Below are positions 13,001-21,825 of a stretch of DNA of 60,000 nt, piece after piece. The notes under the pieces are model-generated. The model was not told the DNA's origin and ran no database searches. It saw nothing but the letters and a program-made list of their open reading frames with translations. Made by a program: the position numbers and the translations under genes. This stretch comes from Nematostella vectensis (taxonomy: Eukaryota; Cnidaria; Anthozoa; Actiniaria; Edwardsiidae). Positions within the stretch are counted from its first letter, which is position 1; each line of letters begins with the position of its first letter. The stretch spans positions 11,324,856 through 11,384,855 of the forward strand of contig NC_064040.1 in NCBI RefSeq assembly GCF_932526225.1. The letters are read 5' to 3'.

Positions 13001-13247
13001 CCAAAGAGTCACGTGCATGTCATGTGTAAGTGACATGTAGTCTCACCTTATTATCCTCATTATACTTGTCTTCAAGGGGCGTGCCGTAGTAGCCCGGGCG
13101 GTAGCAGATCGCTCGGAATGTCCTCCTCATCCATGCCTGGATAACCTTGTTGAGCGGGACCTTGGGTGTGGGCGTTGGCTCCGTGTACCAGCTAACCTGA
13201 CTGGCGATGCTGGACTTCCTGGAACGGCTATACCTGGACACACCCAT
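692..13247 (-). CDS. Voltage-gated sodium channel alpha subunit, 5' half (N-terminus to domain II S6)
   Basis: This is a pore-forming channel of the plasma membrane that opens on depolarisation. Eleven exons were traced in gene order: 13247-13047, 8258-8131, 7616-7536, 6898-6770, 6118-5832, 5304-5247, 4763-4619, 4393-4259, 3779-3144, 1591-1400 and 1033-692. Their lengths total 2334 bp, exactly 778 codons, with phase kept at every junction. All junctions are GT-AG except the second intron, which is AT-AC. Two six-helix domains are seen. The selectivity residues are D335 (in TLDFWEN) and E748 (in CGEWIE), matching positions 1 and 2 of the DEKA ring. S4 arginines fall every third residue (R195, R198, R201, R204; R660, R663, R666, K669). 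The pore loops are of Nav type, not Cav or NALCN. Domains III and IV must lie left of position 656. Sea anemones have several Nav2-type paralogues (established); which one this is cannot be decided here. Confidence 0.93.
1155..1399 (-). repeat. 53-bp repeats carrying copies of the exon 10 splice donor
   Basis: Four copies of a 53-bp unit lie directly downstream of exon 10. CCAGT-type cores occur at 1399, 1346, 1293, 1240 and 1187 on the plus strand, exactly 53 bp apart. On the minus strand each unit ends with a mimic of the exon end. Copies at 1293 and 1240 keep ACTG|GTAAGTA, the copy at 1346 has lost the GT, and the copy at 1187 has GCAAGTA. Confidence 0.9.
1400..1591 (-). CDS. Sodium channel exon 10 (domain II S2-S4)
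   Basis: This 192-bp phase-0 exon starts after AAATACCAG and encodes [19 protein letters not shown] (S2), [20 protein letters not shown] (S3) and the start of S4 (ISVLRTFRL). The donor is GTAAGT at 1399. The donor region has been amplified downstream as four 53-bp copies (about 1187-1398), two with a perfect GTAAGT; see findings. Confidence 0.93.
2328..2860. mobile_element. MITE with internal CACGAATCACGA repeats
   Basis: The ends are inverted repeats: AAGTCCCCTAT (from 2329) with CAGGGTGGTGAAGAG (from about 2365), matched on the other strand from 2860 inward. The interior is a scatter of short CACGAATCACG words in both halves. It has no coding capacity. It lies in the intron between exons 9 and 10 of the sodium channel. 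No clear target-site duplication was identified. Confidence 0.7.
3144..3779 (-). CDS. Sodium channel exon 9 (I-II linker and domain II S1)
   Basis: A 636-bp exon (212 codons) following TTGTTCCCCAG. It starts [11 protein letters not shown], the usual acidic/basic start of the I-II linker after S6. The linker is polar and Ser/Asn-rich, with imperfect repeats of the form GSQ.SNLN....I. It contains VRRASILS, a plausible basophilic-kinase site (inference). It then turns strongly basic ([14 protein letters not shown]) just before helix S1 ([20 protein letters not shown]). The donor is GTGAGT at 3143. The open frame continues upstream of the acceptor to 3848, but that part is intron. Confidence 0.92.
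3810..4040 (+). mobile_element. Dispersed repeat, copy 1 of a three-copy family
   Basis: About 230 bp, closely similar in order and sequence to 6420-6640 (plus strand) and to the reverse complement of 55665-55930. Shared landmarks are GGTCAGTAA...ACTACTCTG and the terminal AGACACGCCCCT. Ends with inverted GTGTC...GGGGTCC motifs suggest a non-autonomous DNA transposon. It lies in a sodium-channel intron. Confidence 0.75.
4080..4205 (-). mobile_element. Possible tRNA-derived SINE head
   Basis: On the minus strand, 4203-4135 reads like a decayed tRNA: GGTGGCGCCAGTGGAGTAGC resembles an A-box region, and GGTATCGATTCCC resembles a B box with one inserted base, about 50 bp further on. The following bases are AT-rich. 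It is too degenerate to be a functional tRNA; a SINE 5' end is the best guess. Confidence 0.4.
4259..5304 (-). CDS. Sodium channel exons 6-8 (domain I pore loop and S6)
   Basis: Exon 6 (5304-5247, 58 bp) encodes [18 protein letters not shown] of the extracellular turret. Exon 7 (4763-4619, 145 bp) encodes [17 protein letters not shown] and the pore helix and filter [20 protein letters not shown]335 is the first selectivity residue. Exon 8 (4393-4259, 135 bp) encodes helix S6 ([20 protein letters not shown]) and ends KASKM. All splice sites are canonical (GTGAGC, GTGAGT and GTGAGA donors). The turret carries four cysteines that could pair in disulfides, and NTT/NYT glycosylation sites. Reading through the 4394-4618 intron gives a false continuous frame. 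Confidence 0.92.
5700..5805 (-). repeat. Decayed copy of the 3' edge of sodium channel exon 5
   Basis: On the minus strand this repeats the exon 5 sequence around GTGCGCACTTC(C/T)GGTTC(C/T)T and TA(T/C)AGGA(C/T)ATAC about 130 bp downstream of the original. It diverges by roughly one base in five, and the donor GT is not preserved. It is non-coding and lies in the exon 5-6 intron. Confidence 0.8.
5832..6118 (-). CDS. Sodium channel exon 5 (domain I S4-S5 and start of the pore linker)
   Basis: This 287-bp exon encodes the S4 voltage sensor ([19 protein letters not shown]), the S4-S5 linker, helix S5 ([19 protein letters not shown]) and the extracellular [14 protein letters not shown] segment with a candidate N-glycosylation site. 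The acceptor is TTCTGTTTTAG and the donor GTAAGT at 5831. The last roughly 90 bases have a decayed copy just inside the downstream intron (5700-5800); see findings. A run of about 22 G lies close to the acceptor side (from about 6169). Confidence 0.93.
6420..6640 (+). mobile_element. Dispersed repeat, copy 2 of the family at 3810-4040
   Basis: Same orientation and same internal landmarks as copy 1, including TAGTTA(G/T)GAAAAC, GATC.GTG.TCAGT and CTC.AGACACGCCCCT. It lies in the intron between exons 4 and 5 of the sodium channel. Confidence 0.75.
6770..6898 (-). CDS. Sodium channel exon 4 (domain I S2-S3)
   Basis: This 129-bp exon follows a TCTTTTGCAG acceptor and ends at a GTAAGT donor (6769). 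It encodes [20 protein letters not shown] (S2, with the conserved acidic gating-charge residue in IE) and [11 protein letters not shown] (S3). It enters with one base completing Glu and leaves two bases of a Gly codon; both joins restore the Nav consensus. Confidence 0.92.
7395..7530 (+). mobile_element. Poly-G MITE family fragment (GTATCATA type)
   Basis: It shares GTGCGCAGTCATGGGTATC, ATAGTATTTGA, AAGAAATGAC and CACCCCCCTGTGTAC with the copy at 7976-8112, and similar blocks with 48338-48440 and, inverted, 35028-35150. The family has no coding content. Confidence 0.65.
7536..8258 (-). CDS. Sodium channel exons 2-3 (end of N-terminus, domain I S1) flanking an AT-AC intron
   Basis: Exon 2 (8258-8131, 128 bp) starts after ATTTCAG and encodes [10 protein letters not shown]...[13 protein letters not shown]. 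Exon 3 (7616-7536, 81 bp) encodes [19 protein letters not shown] (helix S1) and ends NPPEQPE before GTAAGT. No GT donor gives a sensible join. Cutting exon 2 before ATATCCTTT (8130 downward) and starting exon 3 after CTCAC (7617) gives ...LITNQYFEMF..., in phase and matching the family. The split codon is CA|G (Gln). A U12 branch-site match, TCCCTTGAC, lies at 7635-7627, its adenosine about 11 nt before the 3' end. The intron (7617-8130) also contains a MITE. Confidence 0.88.
7976..8112 (+). mobile_element. Poly-G MITE family copy inside the AT-AC intron
   Basis: Copy of the same family as 7395-7530: AGTCATAGGTATCATA, ATAGTATTTGACGATC and AAGAAATGACTCCC, then the end CCCCTGTGTACGTGCCTG. It ends only about 8 bp from the ATATCCTTT 5' splice site of the U12-type intron (on the opposite strand), so the insertion sits right beside the splice site. 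Confidence 0.7.
8311..9051. mobile_element. 741-bp MITE with long inverted ends and a CCTGG target duplication
   Basis: The left end GGCCGGTTCCTGAAAGGCCG is matched inverted at the right end (to 9051) with one mismatch in the first 20 bases. Similarity continues inward in a diverged form (TTAACCC/GGGTTA blocks, TTCCCGAAA at about 8414 and 8957). CCTGG flanks the element at 8306-8310 and 9052-9056, consistent with a 5-bp target duplication. No open frame of note. It lies in the 4.8-kb intron after sodium channel exon 1. Confidence 0.85.
9440..9526. repeat. 25-bp tandem repeat
   Basis: Three to four head-to-tail copies of a 25-bp unit containing CTTATAAGATATTACAGCTT, inside the large sodium-channel intron. 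Confidence 0.85.
9527..12880. other. Intron sequence without recognisable features
   Basis: AT-rich remainder of the 4.8-kb intron between coding exons 1 and 2 of the sodium channel. I see no conserved coding frame, no clear inverted-repeat element and no RNA gene. The few short open frames show no domain-like composition. Confidence 0.6.
12900..12990 (-). pseudogene. Decayed duplicate of the 3' part of sodium channel exon 1
   Basis: Read on the minus strand, this repeats the last roughly 80 bases of exon 1 about 135 bp downstream (TGCTACC..CC.GG...GGCTA.TA.G.C, then TACAATGAGGATAA). It keeps GTGAGA at the donor position, but the codon matching the family's Lys before Tyr-Asn-Glu-Asp is TAG and there is a frame slip. 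Surrounding CACGTGCATGTCA words are also duplicated, so the duplication covers exon plus intron. Confidence 0.8.
13047..13247 (-). CDS. Sodium channel coding exon 1 (cytoplasmic N-terminus)
   Basis: Starts [13 protein letters not shown] and encodes 67 residues, ending ...YNEDNK before a GTGAGA donor at 13046. The ATG (13247-13245) comes three bases after a good acceptor (TATTTCCAG ending at 13251), so at least one 5' non-coding exon must lie upstream. The frame upstream of the acceptor is only 38-bp satellite, which is why this ATG was chosen. The segment is basic and hydrophilic with no membrane helix, as expected for a Nav N-terminus. The next exon lies 4.8 kb away. Confidence 0.85.
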
Positions 13248-13352
13248 TGTCTGGAAATACAGGATATGATGGTATAAGTCGAATAATTGTCTGTAGCAGT
13301 ATTCATAGAAAAAAACACAAGGAATGCTATTGGTACTAGCGTGACTATCTAC

Positions 13353-15940
13353 GGGTGAACGATCCACACGAGTGCTGAGATACGAGTGATCGCCGAACGA
13401 TCCAAACACGTGCTGAGATACGAGTGATCACCGAACGGTCCACACGAGTGCTGAGATACGAGTGATCGCCGAACGATCCACACAAGTGCTGAGATACGAG
13501 TGATCACCGAACGGTCCACACGAGTGCTGAGATACGAGTGATCGCCGAACGATCCACATAAGTGCTGAGATACGAGTGATCACCGAACGGTCCACACGAG
13601 TGCTGAGATACGAGTGATCACCGAACGGTCCACACGAGTGCTGAGATACCAGTGATCGCCGAACAATCCACACGAGTGCTGAAATGCGAGTGATCGACGA
13701 ACGATCCACACAAGTGCTGAGATACGAGTGATCGCCGAACGGTCCACACGAGTGCTGAGATACGAGTGATCGCTGAACGATCCACACGAGTGCTGAGATA
13801 CGAGTGATCACCGAACGGTCCACACGAGTGCTGAGGTACGAGTGATCGCCGAACGATCCACACAAGTGCTGAAATACGAGTGATCGAAAACGATCCACAT
13901 AAGTGCTGAAATACGAGTGATCGACGAACGATCCACATAAGTGCTGAAATACAAGTGATCGACGAACGATCCACATAAGTGCTGAGATACGAGTGATCGC
14001 CGAACGATCCACATAAGTGCTGAGATACGAATGATCACCGAACGATCCAAACAAGTGCTTAGATACGAGTGATCGCCGAACGATCCACATAAGTGCTGAG
14101 ATACAAGTTATACAAGGGCAAACAACCAGCCCTCCTTCCCGAAACAGACTAAAATGGCATATTTCGTCGTTTGAATATGTTATGATGCCAAAAATATACA
14201 TTTTAAAAGTTGCTGGGAATAAAATATCTGCTCCTTTTTCTCAGGAGGGACCCTTCATTTTTCCCCAAGCCAGCAGTGGTTAGCCATTTTAGCACATCAA
14301 TAATCAGATAATCGCCCGTATAACCGATTGGGGCGATTTTTTCCCAAGCAACCGCTCCAGTGCCCCTTAAAATATTCCTAGCACAACTAGTTTGACTCCA
14401 CAAATTTGCCAGCGAAGAACCTTTCGGGACGATTTTTCCCCCAGCAACCGGGGGTCTAACATCATTCCAGCCAGCAAAAAAACCGGCTGCAGAACAGATA
14501 TTTTGCGGAACCGACCTGTTCTGTGCCCTTGGTTATCGCCAAAGGATCCACACGAGTGCTGAGATACGAGTTATCGCCGAACGATCCACACAAGTACTAA
14601 GATACGAGTGATCGTCGAACGATCCACACGAGTGCCGAGATACGAGTTATCGCTGAAGGATCCACACGAGTGCTTAGATACGAGTGATCGCCGAACGATC
14701 CACACAAGTGCTTAGATACGAGTGATCGCCGAACGATCCATACGGGTGCTGAGATACGAGTGATCGCCGAACGATCCACATAAGTGCCGAGATACGAGTG
14801 ATCGCCGAACGATCTACACGAGAGCTGAGATACGAGTGATCGCCGAACGATCCACACGAGTGCTTAGATACGAGTTATCGCCAAACGATCCACACGAGTG
14901 CCGAGATACGAATGATCGCCGAACGATCCACACGAGTGCTGAGATACGAGTGATCGCCGAACGATCCACATAAGTGCTGAGATAAGAGTGATCACTGAAC
15001 GATCCACACGAGTGCTGAGATACGAGTGATCACCGAACGATCCAAACACGTAATAATAATAATAATAATAATCGTTTATTCATACTTTTGTAGCATAAGC
15101 TAAATTACAGTATGTCGGCCGATGCACACTACACTTAACAATGTATAAATAAATACTGGAATAACTACTGGAAACGAATTGTGATAAAGTTATTATACCT
15201 TTCAGTTACACCAACTGATTTATCCAAACGGCTGCTACCCCCCCTTAGCGAATAACCATGGGCGACCTCAGTCCCATATTGTATTATATATTTTATAGGC
15301 TCAGTGCATCTTGCTTTAGCCATGAATCGACGGCACAGTTCTGCTCTGCGGACTGTAAGTGAGTCCATTTTTGCTACTTTGAGCCCTGATTCATAGCTAA
15401 GGCAAGGGTAGATTATTCGAATAGCTTTTCGTTGTACTGTTTCGATAAGCTCTGCAAGGTACTCAGGAAGGGAGGCCCAGACAGGAGCAGCGTACTCAAG
15501 GACTGACCGAGTGAGATACGTGCTGAGATACGGGTGATCGCCAAACTATCCAAACAAGTGCTGAGATACGAGTGATCACCGAAAAATCTACGCAAGTGCT
15601 GATATACGAGGGATCGCCGAACGATCCACACAAGTGCTGAGATACGAGTGATCGCCGAACGATCCACACGAGTGCTGAGTTACGAGTGATCACCGAAAGA
15701 TCCGCCCAAGTGCTGAGATTCGAGGGACCACCGAACGATCCACACAAGTGCTGAAATACGAGTGATCACCGAACGATCCACATAAGTGCTGAGATACGAT
15801 TGATCACCGAACGATCCAAACACGTGCTGAGATACGAGTGATCACCGAACGATCCACACGAGTGCTGAGATACGAGTGATCACCGAACAATCCACATAAG
15901 TGCTTGGATACGAGGGATCACCGAACGATCGAAACAAGTA
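13353..15940. repeat. 38-bp satellite in three blocks upstream of the sodium channel
   Basis: Blocks at about 13353-14110, 14540-15048 and 15512-15940 hold an uninterrupted 38-bp unit (core GAACGATCCACACGAGTGCT, then GAGATACGAGTGATCGCC), roughly 45 copies in all. Since 38 is not a multiple of three, a reading frame passes through all three phases and repeats every 114 bp. That explains the long RISALVWIVRRSLVSQH-type frames on the minus strand. Each unit looks like a diverged dimer of a shorter GAT...CGAGTG...GA word. The gap 14111-14539 is unrelated DNA with several GGGCGATTTTT..CCC.AGCAACC motifs. The array starts about 100 bp upstream of coding exon 1. Confidence 0.95.
15049..15511 (-). 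mobile_element. 5'-truncated non-LTR retrotransposon (LINE) fragment
   Basis: On the minus strand from about 15510 the frame reads LEYAAPVWASLPEYLAELIE, then VQRKAIRIIYPCLSYE and a MDSLTVRRAELCRRF segment. This is the C-terminal end of a LINE reverse transcriptase (CR1/L2-like group, inference). The 3' end is an ATT/TAA trinucleotide run at 15049-15071, a common tail in that group. It sits inside the 38-bp satellite, with an ACGT shared at both junctions, so it inserted after the array had formed. Defective: no catalytic domain and no ORF1. Confidence 0.8.
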
Positions 15941-18900
15941 GAGATATAGAAAATGTAGGAGATGATTTTTTTATTATTACTATGAAAAATCGTACCAAAT
16001 TTCTTAATTTCTTTTTCGTCATTTCTTAGTTGATAATTTAGTTCTTTATTATATCAAAAACTAAAAATGGCCAGTTCTTCGCTAAAGAGTGCTTTATTGT
16101 TCTCATCATGTTTAGTTGGCAACATTGCTCACGACGCCGGCGAAAACTACTATATGTATTGAAGATCTTATAAAAAAAGGAATAAACATTACTGTCCGCG
16201 GAAGTAAATACATGCAAATTATGGTGTTGGTAACATTTTCTAGTACGGAACTCAAGTATTATTATATCAAAATGGTGCTTCGCGGATTCCCTTAACTGTT
16301 CCAACCAAAATGCACACAAACGCACTTTAAATCCACACTATTCGAAAAAAAAGTAACTTTCTTATTGTTCTAACGTTATCTTTTGCAATCTTTGCAGGAT
16401 ACCAACATTATGCTTTCCAAGTTTTAGCATCGTGAAATTATTTGCGACAGATTAATGTTTCCTGTGAAGTTGGTAATATCCATCACTCTAGGGTGCTTAT
16501 AAAGATTAAGCTGATGTCATTTTTGTAATGAGACACCCAGACGGATACACAAAACTTCAATTTCATCGATAAAATGATAAAATGCTTTTGAATTTCTTTT
16601 CCCGTTTATTTCACGCAAAGTTCAAGCGAGTTTAATTTGATCAAGTATCAATTACGTTTTTCCTATTGATTTTCGCTAAAGTATTAAACAATCATTCATA
16701 TTTAGGAGGAGTGCACTTGAAAGTATCCATATCTTTATAGATCTGAAAAGGTTGTTTAGCTTATCTTCCGTGCACGAATAGAGACTGTAATAATAGTACA
16801 CCAGTCCCAAGACACAGAATCACCGCGGGGATGAGAAACATGCAAATTTACCAATATTATTTGACCATGGAATAAAAATCTAGATCATTCGAACACTTTT
16901 TCGTGCGAAAGTTACCGTTTTTTCTCGTCATTAGCGACTGTGTATTTCAAGTATAGTGTTGTCACTTTTTTGTCACGGTTTATGTGATAAATAAAGCCTG
17001 TATATACAGGAAATTAAACCTATAAAAGGTTGTTAGTACCCTGTTGTTTGTATAAGTTTTGTGAAATTGTCTGGTGTTGTGTTTATAAATTCGTTTTCAA
17101 GTAGAATTTCCTCGACGATTGGAGTCTAAAGCATGGGGAAAAAACACATCGCAGATAAAAAGCCCAAAAAAACTGCAACTAACATGAAAAGTGTGTCAAT
17201 TAAGTATCGGAAAACACCATTTAAGTGCTTTCGTTTACGTGAAAAAGTAGTCTAAAAATTTACATTTTCTGGTTATCCATGTGTAAAGATGAAAAAGAAA
17301 TGTTAGTAAACCTAAGACGACGTAGTTATTTTTAGCATATTCGCGGTTATCGAATAAATCCTAGCCCGTGGCCGTTGGACTTTGTAAAGAAGAAAACCCA
17401 AACATTTTAGATAGAAGGAACCCTATGATTCTCTATGATTGTTTTTTTGCAATAGTACATTTTTTTCTCAATTCTGATAAGCTCTGAAGCACTTAATAAA
17501 ACAAGTGCAGTTGTTAAGCGCTATGGATTGCCAAACAATAAAACAGACTTCATAAAAAAAAGACACAACAAACATTTAGCGCTAACAAAATAAGCGTCCG
17601 TTATAAGTTTATATTGATATATAAAAGTGCACAAAAATCGCGATCATCGTTGAGCTCTTTATTTTAGAAACAAGTAGACATAAAGACAGAGAGAGGAGAG
17701 CATAGAATAGCAAGAACAAAAGTTAACCTGACGTAAGAGAGCGCTGATCTATGGAAAGTCCAATTACCATGCGGTTCTCGCTAAATATTTGTGCTGGTTT
17801 TTGGCAATTTGAGATGACTGGATATCACAGAGATCAGTTACAAATTACTGCCTTTCACCTACCTCGGTATTAGAGTTAGTCATTTCTCGCTCGAGATCCC
17901 TCCATTTCCGATGTCACCAACAAACACGACCCTAATCTACTTAGTAAACTGCTGTCGACATAGAAAACCATCCCAACTCAACTTTCTTTCCTCTCAGATA
18001 AACCAAATTCCGCATATTAATACTCATTTTTGATGAAACCTCGTAATTTGCTGCATTAATGATTGATAATTTCAGACTTAGAAGCAACGAAATATCTTGA
18101 CTGGAGTATAATTAGATAGCCGCACGATTTCTATTCAAAAGCTTACTGTTTCTCGATGCTAAGATACGGCGCAAACAATCTGTCAAGAGATATGAATGTA
18201 CTTAGCTAAAACACCACCAATTCCCCCGGGAAGCGCACAATAATGATTTTTCTACGTCAAACCGACCGGCTTTGTGTTAAAGTTATACGCATGCGCAATG
18301 TATGATTTGCCTTTCAAAGTAACTGAAAAAAGAGTAATTGTTTTTTTTAATACTATATTTAGCTATTTAATTCAATAATGCTTTAAAGACTGTGTCACCT
18401 GAGCTGTTTTAGCCTTTCTTCTTTTCGTGGATAAATAGAGCTCAAAAACGCAATGTTATACACCCCGAGGCATGGATTTAATTCCAGGCAACCAATGCAA
18501 CCTAATATAACCTCTCTCTTCCTGGAAGTCAGAATTTTGTGACCAGCGTTATCTACTTTTTAGTTTATCTACACTCTTGTGTAACCTTTCTGATTAGCCA
18601 AGAGATCAAATCATGACTTTAAAGTATACTATGATCCTTGTTACAAAAACAGAAAAAACCTAAATTCAATTCCGTCCCAGGAGCAGAATAATTACTAAAG
18701 GGATTAAGATTTACATAGGAAAGCTAATGTTTTGACGGATTTATGGGAAAACTAATTGGTCTTTGTCAGCTTTTTTGGAGTTACGTAAGTAATAAATGGG
18801 TATAAAGGATCTCAAAATAATACTAAGTGGATATTCCCTTTATTTGCTATGGGAATGTCAAATGGATTTGGGACATCTGTAAACAACGAAGCCTTTGTTT

Positions 18901-19857
18901 AGATTGTCTTTTATTACGAAGACTTCAAACGGGATATCAAACGGGACATGAGAAATGACTGAGCATTTTTACCTTAAACCTAAATATACCATTTATTAAG
19001 AGGCTGGATTATTCCGTTGGCACTCGAGAAATGGTATTATGACTAAACTAAATCGCGCAGAGGGGGAAGTAGACACACGGCAGGATGGAATAGACGACTA
19101 AATAATATAATATCATAGCGCTTGCTTGCGCGCGTGCGCACAAGCTAATTATGTAGACAAACAATTCTCAAGAAGCCTATACCACGAGGGTAATTTTACC
19201 TTTTTGCTTTTCTATGCATAGGAAATTAGAACTCCTTAAAGTAGCACGCGTACCAGAACATAGTTACTATGACCAGAAAAAGGGAATGAAACAGGTGGTA
19301 ATGAGTCGGGATTCTACAAAGAGTTCGCCAAGCCTCGATCAAACGGATATGAGATTTAATGAGAGTTTCTCTTTTTCTAGCTTTCACAGTGTTGCGATCA
19401 AGCAGAGTTTGGAAGTTGGTTAAATTGGTCACGTTTTTTATTTTATAATTATTTTACCAGCGCATTCTACTCACGTCCTTCAAGTCCATAAACTGTGAGC
19501 TGTAAAGGGAACTTAATATCCGATAGCTTGGCATTGCTCCTCATTGTTTTGCAACGGAAATTAGTTCACTTTACTGTTTTGAACTGCAATAAATAGGCTT
19601 GTATATGTTGTGTATCTATTCTTTGCACCTTCAGTGCGAAATAGGCGACAGAAGAGATGGGAGAGGGTGGATGAGGGAAAATAGATAGTACGTTCTCTCA
19701 TTTTCTTCTATTGAGAAGAAACCCAAGAAGTCCCCTCGTTAGCTTAAGGCATCTGACCAGTACAGGCAACTATTGGAGCAAGCGAATTTGCTGGCAAAAG
19801 GGTTCTGGGAGAGATGGGCGAAAGAATATCTTCCTACACCCCGGCAGCAAAGCGTTT
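15941..19857. other. Intergenic AT-rich DNA, nothing recognised
   Basis: I find no coding exon with supporting splice sites, no RNA gene and no obvious transposon ends. Short open frames (for example around 16038-16325 and 19214-19423) have no recognisable family features and are not called. This interval could hold the non-coding first exon and promoter of the minus-strand sodium channel, but nothing in the sequence fixes them. Confidence 0.5.
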
Positions 19858-20345
19858 GCAGAATACCCGTCCACGATTTTAAGCCCCTTCTTATACGAGC
19901 CGGGTCTGCGGTGCTGTAGTCAAGATATCAATAATAGATCCAAATGTCTGCTGATCCAGCGTACTTTGCGAGCGCCTCAATCATTCACGAACCATAAAAT
20001 ATTGCTCAGAATGATATGCATTTTTTTCGATGGCACCATCGGACTCCAATCGGAATAGCCCTCTAAGCCAAATTCTGAAATATTTCTAATTGCCCATAAT
20101 GATATGCGATTTCGTGAATCTTCGTTTTTTAAACGTTTTTTTAAATCTATTAATATTCATTTGGCTTGACTGCAGTACCGTGGACCGCAGTGCCAATTTC
20201 CAGATTTCTGGTAGCCCTTTGGATATTAATATTCATATGTCTTGACCCCACAAGCATGCATAGCACTATGGGTATTTAAATGAGTAGTCGTTGACCGCGG
20301 ACCACGGAAATTTAGAGGCCTTAAAAATGTGGACGGGTATTCTGC
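19858..20345. mobile_element. 488-bp MITE with GCAGAATACCCGTCCAC ends
   Basis: The 17-base left end at 19858-19874 is repeated perfectly inverted at 20329-20345; similarity continues a few bases inward (TTTTAAG/CTTAAAA). The interior includes paired ATTAATATTCAT motifs and paired GTGGACCGC/GTTGACCGC motifs. The same ends, diverged, bound a much shorter element at 32491-32600. The open frame at 19711-20058 is largely this element. Confidence 0.85.
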
Positions 20346-21114
20346 AGTTTAGTCCCAGCAGCGACAGACACCTTAGTGCTGATGGTGGATAAGAGCACGC
20401 CGAAGGGAATGTGGCGGAAAGCTCTGGTAACCAAGCTGGACAAAGCTGGTATCGCGCCCGCAGTGTGATGGTAAAAACTGCAAGCGGCGAGTTCCACAGA
20501 GATGAGAGAAAGCTTTGTAAGATGGCGCAGGAACGAGCAGGGGAAGCGGTAGAGAAAAATGATGTGAAGTGATGCAGAGTGAAGCTGTGTAGGATGGACG
20601 GCTTAGAGATGTAAGAGTGAGTATAGAAAACCAGTCTTAGCAGGAGGAGGAAATTTCTAAAATTAAAATTACAGGCTTGCCTTTGATTAAAGTTTCTACA
20701 ATAGGGTATTGTTGTGTTCTTGAATAGGTCTTAATGTATTACAATCCAATTATTTGGTTTCTTTTGGATATTGCTGTCTAATTTTCATTAATGTTCGCCT
20801 TTTGGGAATACTATTCCCACTATCGTGAGTGACCCTATTTATAAAGTGTTTATACTCAAGATAAACTGGACTTTCAGCACTACCTCTTACTACTTAAATA
20901 CTTAAACAGACTTTGCCTAATTAAGCTTTCGCTAATGTCTAAGCAGCTACACAGGAAGGTCTATCACCTGCGTATATGGCCAGAGGCCCGCAAGTTGGTA
21001 ATAGAGGGCAAGGCGGCGTCTTCAAAGGACTGCAAGCTTGGCTGCGTATCAACTTCAGATGGTAGTAGGTTCAGATTTTCTGATAGTTCTTGGGAAAAAT
21101 GAGTAGTTAAAGGC
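20346..21114. other. Intergenic, nothing recognised
   Basis: Mixed-composition DNA without a supportable gene, RNA or repeat. Confidence 0.5.
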
Positions 21115-21395
21115 CAAAACAGAAGCTTAAGGTTGAACAAACATGCGCTGTTTTTTTTTTCTAGTAGGACGAGAGTTGGATTTTACGCAGGAAGGGAAGT
21201 CTATATTTACAAGGCCATTTAGGGTATTATAGAAGAGTGACACTTGAACGAGAAGACGTCTATTCTCTAGGGAAGCCCAGTTTAAGTTTGACACCATGGA
21301 TGTGGTGCTTGCCCGAGAATGGAAATCGTTAAAAACAAAACGGGCCGCATATTTCTGAATCTGCTCCACACTGTTGACGGCTGAGTCTGTCGCTT
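21115..21395 (-). mobile_element. LINE reverse-transcriptase C-terminal fragment
   Basis: The minus-strand frame reads VEQIQKYAARFVFNDF, then SMVSNLNWASLENRRLLVQV and LFYNTLNGLV. This is the typical C-terminal stretch following the reverse transcriptase in CR1-like LINEs and differs from the fragment at 15049-15511. It is truncated at both ends and abuts the 32-bp array. Confidence 0.8.
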
Positions 21396-21434
21396 CCTCC
21401 AGGCTCTTTGCAGACGGCCACTCACGACCGGCTT

Positions 21435-21825
21435 CACACTTGTGTCAGTCTCATATTTATTCAAACTTGTATTGCGCTGAATGTTCACACGGTTCACACG
21501 TGTTGCGTTTGTATTCACCCGGTTCACATTTGTGTTGCGCTTGTGTTCTCCCTGTTAACACATGTATTGCGCTTATGTTTACTCGGTTCACACATGTGTT
21601 GCGCTTGTGTTCACCCGGTTCACACATGTGTTGCGCTTGTGTTCACCAAGTTCACACTTGTGTCGCGCCTGTATTCTCCGGGTTCACACATGTGTTGCGC
21701 TTGTGTTCACCCGGTTCACACTTGTGTTGGGCTTGTGTTAAACCGGTTCACACTTGTGTTGCGCTTGTGTTAAACCGGTTCACACATGTGTTGCGCTTGT
21801 GTTAAACCGGTTCACACTTGTGTTG
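21435..21825. repeat. 32-bp tandem repeat, left block
   Basis: About twelve copies of a 32-bp unit (GGTTCACACATGTGTTGCGC then TTGTGTTCACCC) with measured 32-bp spacing. The related right block is at 23530-23715. The reading frames rich in Cys-Val-His across it are repeat artefacts. Confidence 0.93.

Noticed and set aside
13428-14201. 257-codon minus-strand frame (RISALVWIVRRSL repeats)
   Set aside because: The 38-bp satellite cycles through three frames every 114 bp, producing long frames without selection.
13353-15940. CRISPR-like array
   Set aside because: Repeats are contiguous with no unique spacers, there are no cas genes, and the DNA is eukaryotic.
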